Assembly: GCA_027475525.1 (NCBI GenBank)
Contig: JAMWFC010000044.1
Coordinates: 1,055,340 to 1,119,339, forward strand
Length of the DNA: 64,000 bases
Source: Macrolepiota albuminosa
Lineage: Eukaryota > Basidiomycota > Agaricomycetes > Agaricales > Agaricaceae
Direction: 5' to 3'
The notes beneath the pieces were generated by a model, which was not told where the DNA came from, ran no database searches, and saw nothing but the letters and a program-made list of their open reading frames with translations. This document shows positions 48,203 to 61,133 of this stretch, piece after piece; position 1 is the first letter of the stretch; each line of letters begins with the position of its first letter. Position numbers and translations under genes: made by a program.

Positions 48203-50389
48203 ATGGCTGGAGCCTTCAGTGGTCATCTCATCAAGTCACTCCATGCACAACAAGCCCGACAGTCGACAGCTTTTGAATCTCAAAACTCCAACATAGTAAC
48301 AAGTGGGGCGATGTCATTCAATGCACAGATGCACGGAGCACCACTAATAGGAAATCAGTCTATGGGCGACTACTCCTTCTCCTTCGGCTCCACACAGCCT
48401 TCATTCTTCAACCCGGAGCTCACGGAGGCCACTGCCATGAAGATTGCTGCACTGCAAGCCAAACTTAACCAAAAGCTGGGACCGGAGTACATATCTCAGC
48501 GCCCCGGTCCTGGAGGCGGTCCAAAGCTCACATATGCAGAGGGTTGGAAAATTATCAATTTAGCCAACGAGGTGTTTGGATTCAACGGCTGGAGTTCGAA
48601 CATTGTCAACATTACCACGGATTTCATTGACTATAATGAAGAATCGAAGAGATATAACGTTGGCGCTACCGCAATCGTCCGAGTCACATTACGCGATGGA
48701 GTCTTCCATGAAGATATTGGATATGGTATGCTGGAGAATTCAAAAAGCAAAGGCGCTGCTCTTGATAAGGTGCGTGAGGTTGCTCCTGTAAGTTTGTCCA
48801 ATCTGAATACTCCAAAGTGCAAGAAAGAGGCTGTGACAGATGGCCTGAAACGCGCCCTGCGCAACTTTGGAAATTTAATGGGAAACTGTTTGTACGACAA
48901 GGCCTATACCCAAGAGGTGGTTAAGATTAAGGTGCAAGCGGTGAGTCTATTCTCTCCGCGTTATCTGATCTGAGCTGAAAGAACTACGTCGATTCACAGC
49001 CGAAATTCGACAAGAGTGAATTACATCGCCGGCCTGAATTCGAAGAGAGGAAACCTAACATTGCTTCATCGTCTACTTCGTCGGCGACCTCATCAAGGCT
49101 AGCCAACACAGCCATGGATCTCGCTGTCAATAATACTGAGGACATCAAGCGCAGTATTAACTCGACAGCGCACTCCTCCAGATTAGCAGATATATCCCTA
49201 CACCTGCCCTCTGATAATACCGGCACTCCCATTAAACCGGACAATGGCGAACAGCGACAGACTGAAGCAAAATCATCCATCCCTACTATACCATCATCAG
49301 AAATAAGTGCCGTTGCTGGGCTATATAAGCCATCTAACGCCGCAGGAAACGACTTGTCTTCTGCGCGAACTGCGTTGAGCAACGTATCTGAGTCGACGTC
49401 AGCGTCACGTTTCCCACCTGCAAATCTTAAGGACACCAAACGCCTAGTAGGTGGACTGGATTCTTTTGACATCTCTCGGCCTTCAGCAGATAGTTCGGAG
49501 ATCGTGAAGGAAGATGGAGACGAATCGTACCACTTCGGCTCGGACGATGACGCTTTCTTAGCTCTCGTCGATCTCGGAGAGGGCGATCTAGGTCAGCCTG
49601 TCTTGCCCGAGACGGATCTCGGGCGGCCGCTATTTAACGACAATGACGAGGCAGATGGTAGTCAAATTTTCGAGAGTGAGGCTCAGGCTCAGTCATCACT
49701 CCCCCGGGAAAGGCAGCCGTATGTGCCAGCTCCACAAACGGCGCAGCCGACGGGGATGTTGTCAAAGTTGTTGCCGCAGAATCAGCAACAGCAACATCGA
49801 TCGGCGGACCAATCAAACCCTGGATCCAGACACCCGGAACAGCAACTGCATATGAAGAATCAAAACCAATATCATCATCAGCAGCAGCGCTCATCTATCA
49901 ATCAACTCAGTTCGGCATCAAACAGCCTTTCTCGCAACTTGAATCAGCATGCAGCGCAACGAAGTCATGGGAACCAGAACGTTCCACCAGTTCCTAATAA
50001 TCGCACGCCTTCGGTGACGGAGACACGGCCGTCGACGCCGTCAATGGGAGGATTTCATTTCCCGCCCGGTGTCGTAAGTTCATGCAGACCATTATGACGC
50101 ATTCATTATTGACACAAGATGGCGCAACATGCAGGATCCTCGAGCGGTGCAAGGTCAAGGTTTGGTCTCGGGAATAGGATTGAAGAGACCGTTGGAATCT
50201 TTGTACGTTTCTAATCTCAGTAGGAGCTACGTCTGAATGTTTGCATGATATAGGTCTTCTTCGACGAATGCTAAATCGGGTATGGGGTCAGGCGCGGGAG
50301 GTCCTGACAGGCATCTTCAGATAAAACGAGAGGTGCTTGGTAATTTGGAGCTAGGGAAAGGTGGGGATGTGAAAAGAGCACGGAGATGA
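48203..50389 (+). CDS. RAD52: RAD52, recombination mediator
   Basis: Nuclear protein that anneals single strands and loads Rad51 during homologous recombination. Five exons: 48203-48769, 48818-48940, 49000-50073, 50135-50202, 50254-50389, 655 residues. The conserved DNA-binding domain is clear: YISQRPGPGGGPKLTYAEGW, KIINLANEVFGFNGWSS, HEDIGYGMLENSKSKGAALD and KKEAVTDGLKRALRNFGN, with GNCLYDKAY. The C-terminal half is low-complexity (Ser, Gln, Asn) with an acidic patch (ESYHFGSDDDAFLALVDLGE), as expected for RPA/Rad51-binding tails. The first intron (48770-48817) is 48 nt, a multiple of three with no stop, so unspliced mRNA would stay in frame and add 16 residues inside the DNA-binding core. 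The start ATG at 48203 is the first methionine; an upstream GTG is not used. Confidence 0.95.
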
Positions 50390-51607
50390 GTGGGTTTGAA
50401 TGGGGACAATTTTTTCTACTTTTAGTGGGTGTGGTGGGTGTGTATATCAATATGGTTCGCTGTCTTGCATGCATTGTATCATAGGTCGACATTCGCAGTG
50501 ATTTTCGTTTGCACTTGGAGTTTGGCCACTGTCGTAATTGTCATTATGGGGTATCATTTCCGTGTCTGGTTATCTTATTTATTTCCCTCCGCGCTCCGAT
50601 TGAATATGGATGGAGCAATATCCATCCTACACTGCTGACTTGTGTACACCACTTGTTACTTGCCGGGTGATTATCCATGCACTCATTAGTGTATCAGGGA
50701 CATTCATAAGCTGACCCAGTGCAGTGCAGAATTTGCTAGAAACTGAGCTGTAAGTCTTTGTTCGATTATCTAGACTAGAGTCAGCACTCTTTTAAACTAT
50801 GGTTTCTGGTCGTTCCTCAGATATATGTGGCAGGCTCCTTTCGCATCTAATTTTAAATAATATGTCTATAGTTCTTGTGACACGGTGGTGCCTTCTTCCC
50901 GCCCATTCACCATCATGTTCGTATGTAGGACGCAGGTTTTGTTAACCGAAAGGAGGGCTTCTTACTGCATTCCTGTAAGAGAATGGATACTATGGTGCTT
51001 TCGTTTCTCCGTCAGTCCAAAAAACCCATCCATTGAACACAGATCATCTGATTAGGTGCATGCTATTGGAAATAGCATATGTCATGAGTTTTTTCCCAGG
51101 TACCTTCCCCTAACACCATTGATTGGTTAGTGGCATAGCTCGGGAGAGGGCTTGAATCGAATCAAAACAAGCCGGAACAATTCGAGAATCCTCTTATCCT
51201 GTTAAAGTTTTGAAGTTAAAGTTGAAGTGAACTAATCTTTCATATTTGGCCAGTGCTAGGTTGTATGAAAACCGGAGATCTAGACTTGTGCTTTGACAAG
51301 CGTGTCGTTTGATCTATGTGAGATTGCATCGGGATGGTCCGATAGGATCCGATAAGGGCGCGTGCGGATATTATCGGATAATATATATACAATGTATGCA
51401 TTGGTAAGACAAAAACTGGTACTATCATTGGTTGGGTGTTTCAAAATTTCGACTAAATCACGAATAGCAAGACATCCATAGAACTTCTTTCCAATCGGAC
51501 TTCCGGAGTCGGTACCGTAACACTTGAATATGATGCAACTGTGCTAACTAAGAGAATGGCGAATGTGTTATTATGTTGGAACAATGCCGGTCGAGCATGT
51601 CCCAAAA
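50390..51607. other. Intergenic stretch
   Basis: No supported gene. It ends at the left inverted repeat of the pogo-like element. Confidence 0.5.
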
Positions 51608-54600
51608 GTTGGGAGTTTCAAAACTTTTGTCACGGATTGTCACGCTGACTCATACGGCCAGTTTCAACTCCGCTCTGGCAGTGGGAAGTCATCGCCGGCG
51701 CGTAGACGTGTAGACCTCGCGATTACAGCACTATAACTCAAGAAAATCTATTAACGGGCTATGTACAAGTAATGTTAAGTTGTATAGTAGAGGATGTAAT
51801 GATCAAAATATATACAATACTATTAGTTGTGAGTAAAGCAAAAAAAATCAAGGAGGTAAAATAGAGATTGCGTCGTGATAAAATGTTGGAGGGGCTGGGT
51901 GTTGTGAGGCAGGATAAAATGTTGGATAGACCGGATTACCAGCATTGATGATGTTTGAGGATAGCAGAGTTGACGGCAGTGGGGGTGGTAAAGTAGAGGG
52001 CCCAGCCATGTATGCCATATTGAGGTTTGGAGCTTCACCTTCTGTTTGTACAGTGGGTCTATGTCGTGTCCGGTTGAAGATGCCTTCATACCGAGGATCC
52101 TTACGCAGGGCAGGTTTGGCATTAAAATGTGTGTAGATCCGTGCCAACAAGTCCTTCTTCTGGCCATCTATTGAAAGGCTCAAAGCCTGTGCAATGTCCT
52201 GAAGGTCAGCCTTAGATTTCGAGCTCAACGTACCTGTGAATGGCATGTTTGGATCTCGCTGTCGTCGTTGTTCCACCCTCTCTGCCTCCTTTGCAGCTCG
52301 TAACTCCCGTGCCTCACGCTTCCTCTGCTCCTCTGCTGCCCGAGCCACCTCTTGTTGCTGGACTAGCCTCAAACCTTCATCCGAATTAAGCCATCTTGCA
52401 TCAACGTTGAGTTTGCGCCTCTTTGATGATTTTTTCTCCTTGGTATTGACACGTCGATTAAGATCCTGTATTTCAGTCCCTGCAAGGGTGCAGTGTGCTC
52501 GAAGTGTCAAATTTTCTGAGCGCAATGCAACATTTTCTTTTTGAAGTTGTTTGTTCTCGTGTGAAAGGGCATTGAGATGATGAGTCTGACCTGATGATGT
52601 GTGGCCTCCTGTGCGCTTCTGCTTTTTATAGCTACTTGATGCGTAAAAATTTGTTGGTGGGACAGGATCTCGTACAAGCTCGTGAACAGCGTGAATGATA
52701 TGACGGACAGCAAGAGCGAGTGGTTGAGAAGTAGTGGTGAAAATGGGTATGTGAGAGTCTGAGACAACTGGTGATGGGTGTTTCCCACCGTGACCATTGT
52801 TGACACAAGTGCCAGCATATTCGACATCAGACGACCCATCATCTGAGGAGGAATCACTGTTGCTGCGAGAGTCTTCATCATGGTCCTGTGTGATAAAAGG
52901 AAAGCTGTCTGGTACATGTCGTGCAGAAGTAGATGTCAGGATACTTGGTGCAAAATCCTTATCATCAAAGATGTCACGATTGACTGGCCAGCAGCCACTT
53001 TTTCGAAATGCAGTGATGATTGTTGTTGACTTGAAAGTCTTGTGGCGAATGTTCATATACTCTTGAACAAAGTCTTCACGTGGCATTTCTTCACCTGTGC
53101 TATCTACAATCTCATCGCATCGCTCTCCCCAGGCACGCGCAAAAGGACCAAAAACCCCGACATCAAGAGGCTGGAGCATATGTGTTGTGTGTGGAGGAAG
53201 ACAGAAGAGTATGATGTTATGATCACGGGCAAGTTGAATGAGCTCAAGTGTATCATGTGAACCATGACCGTCATAGATAAGAAGGATAGGTTTCCCAGAT
53301 GTGTTACATGTGGCAGATTGAGGTATGAAGCTCTCCTCAAACCACTTCATGCAAAGGAAGTCATCAGTCCAGCCATTTTCGGACATAGATACTCTGGTAA
53401 ATAATCAATGAACAGTCAAATATGGAGGAAGAACAACTCACCCAATTCCAGAATCCACTGCAAACCATTTGGGGTCAAATTCTTTTCCAGAGAAGACAAA
53501 TCCAGGAAGGAGAGATGTGCCGTTAGCGCAAACACACTCAATGATTGTGACAAGTTCCAGATTCCCGCTATGTGCTCTATATTTAGGCCGACGTGTCCTA
53601 TGAACAAAATATTTCCTGCTCGAGTTTTTTCGTCCTCCACCTCTCTGACAGCCCTTTTCATCCATGTTATAAATATTTTCGATGGGGATATCATATTTCC
53701 GAATGATCTGGGTGAGAAGATCAAAGTGATTATTGACAACTGGTCTGTTGAATGCCTGAGCACGTTTGGGATCTAGTCCCAATGGTTTTCCAAGCTTGAT
53801 CTCCAGGTGACGTCCAAGGAAATAACGAATCCAGGATTCACTTGGCCTCTTTCCACAAAGAGCCTCAGCCTTTTTCCGGATTGTTTTCTTGCTGAGTGGA
53901 TGGCTGGTGTCCGACAGAAACTTGATCCAATCAATGAGGACCCTTTCAACTTCCGGAGAAAGGAGTTGTTGGCCAGTATGAGCCTCATGCATAGGAACAT
54001 GTTTGCCAAGGAAGCGGTTACGAAGAGTGTGATAAGGAATAGCAATACCAGTACGTTCCAGAATATCTTTAATGACTTTAGAGTAGTTGGGCTTTGCCTC
54101 AGTGCAGAGTGTGGTGCATGCCTCTTGAATTAGCTTTTCAACCTCAGGACTAATGGTCCTTTGCCAAGAAGAAGCCCTAGCAGAAGCTTTGTGACTCCGT
54201 ATCATATAAGATCAGTCAGTGGGCAACACATTAACAGTCGCAATGATTAAACAAAACGCGACGCGACACGCTGCGGACTTTGAAATCTGATCAATGTCGA
54301 ATCACTCATTGTCACGCTCAGACACTTTAACCCTTGTATCTCACACATCACAACTCAGGATGCTCTGAAACTTTGGATATAACATTTCTTATGTGCCTTC
54401 ATGAATTCTGGAAACTCTGGTGGCAGTACATTCAATGATACTTAAATCCGGAGCTGTTTGAATATGTTTTTCTCATTTTCCCAGTCTTGTTGCCTACATC
54501 GCAATCAGGATGTAGCTCAATCCCTTCATTTTTTTGGTAATATAGCTTCTACTAGTATATATCTAAGATACTGTGCAAAGGATCAGTGGCTCTATGTCCG

Positions 54601-54635
54601 CGATCTCTTAAAATTCTGATTTTGAAACTCCCAAC
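51608..54635 (-). mobile_element. Pogo-like (Tc1/mariner superfamily) DNA transposon
   Basis: A perfect 16-bp inverted pair GTTGGGAGTTTCAAAA occurs at 51608-51623 and, reverse complemented, at 54620-54635. Similarity appears to extend a few bases outward with mismatches. A single transposase gene occupies the interior. A TA target duplication is not obvious at these positions, so the true ends may lie slightly outside. Total about 3.0 kb. Confidence 0.65.
51848..54205 (-). CDS. Pogo/Tigger-type transposase
   Basis: Exon 1 54205-53442 and exon 2 53393-51848 are joined by a 49-bp intron inside GIG/VSMSENGW, giving 769 residues with no stops. The N-terminus has a psq-like HTH (YSKVIKDILERTGIAIPYHTL) and a CENP-B/Tc5-type HTH (LSKKTIRKKAEALCGKRPS). 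The DDE_1 core follows, with Asp residues in IYNMDEKG, LLIYDGHGSH and MLQPLDVGVFGPF. The C-terminal ~330 residues are a Ser/Asp-rich linker, a heptad-like segment (LNALSHENKQLQKENVALRS) and a basic Glu/Arg-rich helix. A SAP-like stretch (SKSKADLQDIAQALSLSI) is also present. All three catalytic Asp positions are present, so it may be intact. Confidence 0.9.
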
Positions 54636-54872
54636 CGTTTTGAAAGCCGTAACCAATGATAGTATACACTCTATCTACGTTCACAAGTTGGAAGGCTCTT
54701 AAGCTTCAAGTCACTGCCACGATCAAGGTAGCATAAACAAGATGAATATCTGAGTTAAATCGAAGGTTCTACATAACGTCGGACCGGAAAGAAGGGATCG
54801 CGTGAATTTTTTGATGTCTCCTCATTAGGTGATAGGCCGCTTCTTACCAGACCGCCATCGCCCTCTGCTGCC
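54636..54872. other. Promoter-side spacer of the bHLH gene
   Basis: No discrete motif is supported. The pogo-like element ends about 240 bp upstream of the bHLH start codon and may affect its promoter. Confidence 0.35.
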
Positions 54873-57134
54873 ATGGATCCTCATGGACCACAGGAGAAGC
54901 ACTTTCTCTCTGCCATCTTCAATGATGGACAGCAGCACGATTATCCGTCGTACAATCAACAGCTCATTCAGCAATCGTCAATGCCTCTGCCATCGAACCA
55001 GTCACTCAACGTAGACATGCTCAACAACCTGATGTCCATGCAGGGCATAGAATCGGCACCGACCTCACCTACCTCACCTTCATACAATGCACAAGCACTG
55101 CTTGAGCAGCAGTTCAAGCTAACACAGCTTCAACAGCTGCAGCAGCTTCAGAACCAGATTTTCCAGCAGCAGGTGGGTCATCATATCAGCTTCTTTTTTA
55201 CACAAAGGACCTCTTTGCACGTAAGGAAATAGAAGAAAAGAGAGGTGTCGGTCAAACAGATGTCTTCAAACAGATATTTGATCAGGAGACTCGCGAATCA
55301 TGATTGAAGTCAGGCTTCTACTTATTAGAGTACAGAGGCGACCATCTCGCATGTGGTGGTTGTATGACGCAAGCAACAAAGTTCCTTCTTGGTTCTTTGA
55401 GCTGTTTTCCTCCTCCAGTTCTGTCTCTAGTCGTAAACGTTAACACTTTGTCCACATCAGATTGCCCTTATAAGCGGTCAGCCTGCAGCTATTTTGCAAA
55501 ATGCTGGTTCCGCTGAGCCGCGAAGAGAGGTGCAGAATCGATTTACTGGCCTTCCCACTCCTGGTCTGTTTTATGTTATCATCTAACGATTCCTTTTTGA
55601 CGGACCGCCAGGCCCTTCTGCTGAAATTCATGCACAGCAATCTTCAGTGGACTTTGTGGCGCCTATAGTCCTCTCCAATAGTTATCTAGACTCACAGTCA
55701 CAGCCTCCACCTCAGGAGCCATTCCGACCTGATCTTCACATAGGATCATTCAATCCTCCTCATACTCACCACATAAACACCAATATAAATAGTCTGCCTC
55801 GTGGATCAACCTCCGCACCTGAGCACATTGCCTTTCAAAGTAGTCTTTCTTCCCCTGGAGATCTGGACTTCGATATATCTCCTCTCACTAGTCCATGGCT
55901 CGGTGCGCAACAGCATCAACATCCCGCTGCCATCAACCCTTGTCCCCCCTCGAATAAGCGTGGGGCTTCGTCGAGCGGTGATGAGGGAAACGGTATGCCG
56001 TCTCGTAAAAGGCAATCCCCTGCCATCCGCCCCACAAATCCAAGCATCTCGGCAAATGGAAACGGCACCAACCATAAAAAGACTTTTCGGGCAACACGGT
56101 CTACGAATTCAACTCCCTTAATAAGGTCGACGAGATCGCGAAAAGGGAGCATCGCGGGGGAAGTTCCCGGAGACTCGCCGTCCCCTGTCGATCTGTCTAT
56201 GCCGCCGCCTGCCCCGCCTGCACCTACGCATGCATCTTCCGCACCATCAAGTGGCTCGTCAGATCAGGCGTCGTCATCCCCCCAGTTCAATCCACAATTG
56301 CTACCTGTAACTCCAGCGAGCATTATGAAACTGGGGCGAATAGGCATCAACAATGGCACGGCACCTCCGCAGAGGCCGATTGTCCCACTTAAGGCAGATG
56401 TCAAGGGCAAAGCAGCTGCAAGTACAAGCGCGCCTGCCGCCACCGCCAAGGCGAAAACCACGGCAGCGAACAACACTCGCAAAGGATCGCTTTCGAGCCC
56501 CAGCTTGAAAGCCATCCTTCCCGGTACGTGTCTTGATCCATACTCAACCATTATGGCAGGTGACTAAAATTGGAATTTAGCCGGCTCTGCTCTCCAGCCC
56601 ATGTCCCTCTCCCTCCCACTACAAACTACCACGCCCATCGTACAGGTGCGCAAAACATCACACAAGGCCGCAGAACAGAAACGGCGTGATTCGCTCAAGA
56701 CGACGTTCGACGAACTTCGTTTGCTCCTCCCGCCCATCCCGCTGCCGACTGACGAAAAATATCCGGCCGATGAGATCCTTCCTGGCGCACTTCCGCCTCG
56801 CGGACCGCCCAAGGCCGGCGGAGAAGGCCCGAACAAGGGCGTGAGCAAGTTACAGCTGCTGATGTGTGGTAATGAATACATCAGGGTATTGAAAGCAAGG
56901 GTGGAGAGACGGGATGAGGAGATTGAGAAGTTGAGAGCAGCGCTGAGTAGTAGGATGAATATGGGCCCGCCGTGCTTTGAGAACGAGGATGTGGAATTGA
57001 AGAAGGATTTGGACGCAGTGGAGGTGCTTGGAGGCGGAATTCTTGGTTTAGGCATGGGTTCGTTAACGGCTAACACGATACTTCCGATTGCTGAGGACGA
57101 GGCAGGAGGGGACGATGATCCTTGTGACGACTAA
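54873..57134 (+). CDS. bHLH transcription factor with long loop
   Basis: Predicted nuclear DNA-binding regulator. Exons 54873-55172, 55461-55563, 55612-56523 and 56581-57134 give 622 residues. The N-terminus is Gln-rich (LLEQQFKLTQLQQLQQLQNQ) and the centre is Ser/Pro-rich with a basic segment RSTRSRKGS. The bHLH is near residues 470-560: basic region VRKTSHKAAEQKRRDSLK (with the His/Glu/Arg pattern of E-box binders), helix 1 TTFDELRLLLPPI, a loop of about 35 residues, and helix 2 GVSKLQLLMCGNEYIRVLKA. The sequence continues into a charged helix VERRDEEIEKLRAALSS. Target genes unknown; an Ino/Rtg-type role would be a guess. The first intron is 288 bp, longer than the ~50 bp norm. Confidence 0.88.
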
Positions 57135-57815
57135 CATCAGCAACCAGCACAACTATTCTTCTTGCTTTTTTTCTTTTCATTTGACCGTGGTGAAAAGCGG
57201 GCGTGGGTTGGAATGGAGGGCTGCCGGAGGACTTGGACTCGTTGGTAGCTCGTTTCTAGGCTTGTTAGAAGCTTGGAGCACATGCAATTAATTTATATCT
57301 TAAAATATCTACTGCTGTATATCATTATGATGTATAGGTTCAGACTTCAGAGGTGTATTTTTAGAGATGTTATTAGAAGCAAACAGCCAGAAGGAATCTG
57401 GGTTGAAAAAAAAAAAAACATGGAGATTGTTCAATGTTCAAGCCCTCTTGCCTCTGAGGACTCAAATTCCCTTGTTCTTTGGAAATCTGAATGTCCGTAA
57501 CGATTGAATGCGCCAAGATACTTAGAATCACTTAGAATCAGTGAGCTGTTCAGCCAAGCTAGAGGTTGGTCGTTATAGGCAAAGTAATACAGGCCTTCAA
57601 AGTATGGTGACCCAGTTCATGCAACCGCAATTGGGAACATTACAAATCGAGAATCGAAAAAAACTAAAGGAGTTTATGTAAAAGAGAGGGAGTATGGTAT
57701 GTACTTTGAACATAAATCTTTTCGCGACCCAGCACCCAGATATCCTACAAGCACCTTCAATTCTACTTTGTTTGATGAGATGGAACGAGTATACGAGCAC
57801 AGACCAAGTTGCAGC
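57135..57815. other. Intergenic stretch between convergent genes
   Basis: No gene. A 13-A homopolymer lies near 57407-57419. Otherwise unremarkable. Confidence 0.4.
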
Positions 57816-60800
57816 TTAGTAACCGCCACCAATACCGTTCACCTTATCCTTTAAGGATGAAATGAACTGCTGGTAGCTTGGTAACACGTCCGCGCGATCC
57901 TGAATGAGCGCTGATAATGCCCAGAGACGGAGCGGGGGCTCGCCATCGTCCTTGACCACATAGAGGTGGGGGTAGTATACGCCACGGCGCATCTCGCGTG
58001 TCTTTTGGATGACGGCGTTGACACGCTGCGAGAAGGGATTGTCGAGCACGGGAAGGGTGGTCTGTGGAGAACGATGATCAGTTGAATCTCATGATCAGTT
58101 GAAGAAACACGCACCTTGCCACCGCGGAGGGCTTCGTAGTTAGGAAGGTTGAAGACGTCCAGGATGAGTTGGGGAACGGCATCCCTTCCCACATAAAGGA
58201 AAATGGTTTGACCATCCTCAATGAGGAATAGGCCATGACGTTCCAGGCGTTCAGACGTAAGAGGGAGGGCAGGCGGCATGATAACGCCGTTTTCACCAAC
58301 GGTTCCAGCCTAATTGTTCACGTCAATCCCAGACGAGACAAACATCGTACATTGCTCTTACCTCGGGTGGCATATTGTGCAGGGAATAAAAACTGGGGTA
58401 GATATAGGGAATGAGTAGCTGTGAAGGCAACGTGCTCAAGAGGCATTGAGAATAGGCTCTGATGTCAGGGGGTATCTGGGCACTTTGGCGTATGCCAACC
58501 TAAGAACAATTTTGTGAGTACAGACACTAGAGAGACTGGTATGCGCTCAGCTTACGTTCTTCAACAGCCCAAGGACCAAGACGGGCAACATCTTCATGTT
58601 GTCTGAAATAGCCAACTGCGCACTGGCGCCCGCTCCACCAGAGGTCATGTTCGTCTTGTATGAAACCAGGATGTCAACCAGTTTCTGGAAGATGTAGTCT
58701 CTGCTGTCTTCCAGCTTGTACGTAGTCGCCCGCTCGACGGCTTTATCAGCGAAGAGCGTGCCAATCGCCACCTGATCTGCCGACGCAAAGATCTCGGATA
58801 TATTGGAAGTGGTGGGCAAGGCAAGGGTGATAACACGGATGCGACGTTCCCCTTGAGTGAAGTGAAAAAGGCAGTATGAAGAGGAGGTAAACTTGAAACA
58901 CACCGTAACACGTCGTGTGAAGCACTGCGGTCTGGAAGGCGACGAACGGAGAGGTGATAGTCTCCTCGATCTGGACCTCGATAGCGTATGACTGATCCTG
59001 CGGTACGGCCGGCATAGCAAGCAGGTCTGTCGAGCGCACGAAGAAGTTGCCGTGGAACGAAGCCATACGAAGCCCTACAAAGAAAAAGAAGAAACTCGTC
59101 GTCAGAATTTACAGACGAGACAAGATGAAACGACATACCACGCGAAGCACGCACGCGCATAACAGCTTCCAACATAATCGGCATCGCCAAGACCTCTCCA
59201 AATTCGTGAGCAAACTTGAGCGCATCCTCCGAGCGTCCTGCATTGAAGGCGGGGTAGTAGTATGTCTGGCCGGAGGTATAATGTGGCAAGCACGCTAAGA
59301 GGTTGCTTAAGGAAAAGGGTGAGAAGGAATGATAACTTTCTCGTACCAAGGCTGGCAACGTCGGTGTACCCTGCACTGAACAGGAACATGTCGACTGAAA
59401 CATGGGCTCTTGAACACTCAATAGCGAACGTCTTGTAGAATGGAGAAGCGGCTTGTAGAAGCGCAGATTCCTGTAGAAAGAATGTTTGGTGGATGGATGG
59501 TATGATTAAGAAGGCTAAAACGCACCTTCGATGTACCGAGAACCTTGGGATCTTCTCTGGGCTTCAGCGCCCCAGCGCCAAGACTAGGCAAGGACGAAGA
59601 GAGCACCATAATTTTACCACCGATGGGGGACTGAATATCCCAGTCAGCCATAAAGACGAAAGATATGGTAAAGAATCCAATCCTACCATCAACTTGAAGC
59701 CAGCTTGAAGAGCAGGTCCCATTGCACTTCCAACGATAACGTTATCCTGGAACATCTCAGGAATCCTACCGAGGAGCGTTTCAAGAGTTGATCGAGCTTC
59801 CGCGAGGTTTACCAAGAGATCGGTGGGTTTGGGTAAAAAGACGTCCTCTATATCGGACACAACAAGCATTGCCGGATCAGTGCTTCCAGGCTGGCGACAC
59901 GTCAGGCATTGATGAAGATTAACAGGTGAATGGACTCACCGGTAATGAAAAGAAGTACAAGGAGACGTCGTAGCAGATGATGGCAATTTTTGTTCTCTCG
60001 TCCTCGTCTGGAATGCGATCCAAGTTTTCAAGGAGAGCGCGGGTAGCAGTAGCGACCATGCCTGAAAAATCTTTTAGAGGGAATTGAATACAGCAGGAAA
60101 ATGTCGGCTGACCGGATTGAACAGCCGAATGGCTGACATCGATCAAGAAGACATATACAGAAGGCTGAGGAGGTCTGACCATGTACTCTGTTGGAGCGAC
60201 AAATTCAACAACAGAGTGGTTGAGCTCTGCACGAGCCCACCGATCACCAGGTTGATTGCGAACCTGGTCCCAATCGAAGAGCTGTGGTACTTCATTGGCC
60301 ATGTTACACATGCAGCATCGCCAGCTACACAAGCATTAGCAGTACAGATAAAAGAGATCGCTATGCACATACCGATTGCCGCCGTCAATAAATTGCACAA
60401 ATGGGTTGATGTACGTCCTGCACCGACGACAACGCGCGATGACAGTGTCTGTGATTAGAGGAACAGGTTCTTCGCCTTCCTTGAGAGAGCGGTAGGGAGT
60501 GATCACGAGTGCAAAGGGAACCTTTGCCTTGCTTAAAAGAGAAGACGAAGTAGGAACGGCGTTCAATGTGCAACGCTTGTAAGACGGATCGGCATTTGCG
60601 AATGGAGAAGGCGATATGCACGAATTTGGGGGAAGGCGGATCTCGGGGGGTGGGCGGTACAGTTCGCGTGGCTCCGGAGGCGACGTTAGCAAGTTTGTGG
60701 TATATAGCTGGAATTGTTTGTGTCCATTCATGCCCATCTGGCCGAACTGACCAGCGAGCTGATCGACGGCACCTTGCACGTATCCCTGCTGGGGTTGTCC

Positions 60801-61133
60801 GTATGCGGGTCCACTGATATACTCGGGTTCTTGCCCAGGTTGATAATACGGCGGTTGTGTCGCCTGCTGGGTAGCGAATTGCTGCTCGCTCATCAAACCA
60901 GGCGTGAATAGTTGTCCGCCCGCCGCAGGCTGCTGTTGTGCTCCCGCTGCGCCATACGACGGATCAGTGGAACCGTCACCACCGTAGTACACCTGAGTCT
61001 GGCCTGCCGCGTACTGGCGTCGTTTTGAATGGTGAGCAACTGGAACTTCGGGGACCATGGGCTGCTGAGCTGTAGCTTGTTGGCCTGGCTCAGGAACCTC
61101 CCACTGTGTACGCCCAGTGGCGGTTTCTGACAT
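57816..61133 (-). CDS. SEC24: Sec24, COPII cargo-adaptor coat subunit
   Basis: Forms the inner COPII coat with Sec23 at ER exit sites and selects cargo. A multi-exon gene starts at 61133 ([17 protein letters not shown]) and stops at 57816. Order: Gln/Pro/Gly-rich N-terminus, zinc finger [20 protein letters not shown] joined over an intron at 60372-60325 to [14 protein letters not shown], trunk domain ([55 protein letters not shown]), beta-sandwich, helical domain ([30 protein letters not shown]) and gelsolin-like domain ([33 protein letters not shown]). About ten introns of 48-60 bp. No lesions seen. Confidence 0.95.

Noticed and set aside
48770..48817. 16 extra residues in the RAD52 core as a genuine insertion
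   Set aside because: Flanked by GTGCGT and AAAG with a branch-like AATCTGAATAC, and homologues lack the residues; treated as an intron.
52236..53260. Plus-strand frames across the pogo transposase
   Set aside because: Antisense shadows of the transposase exon with no independent support.
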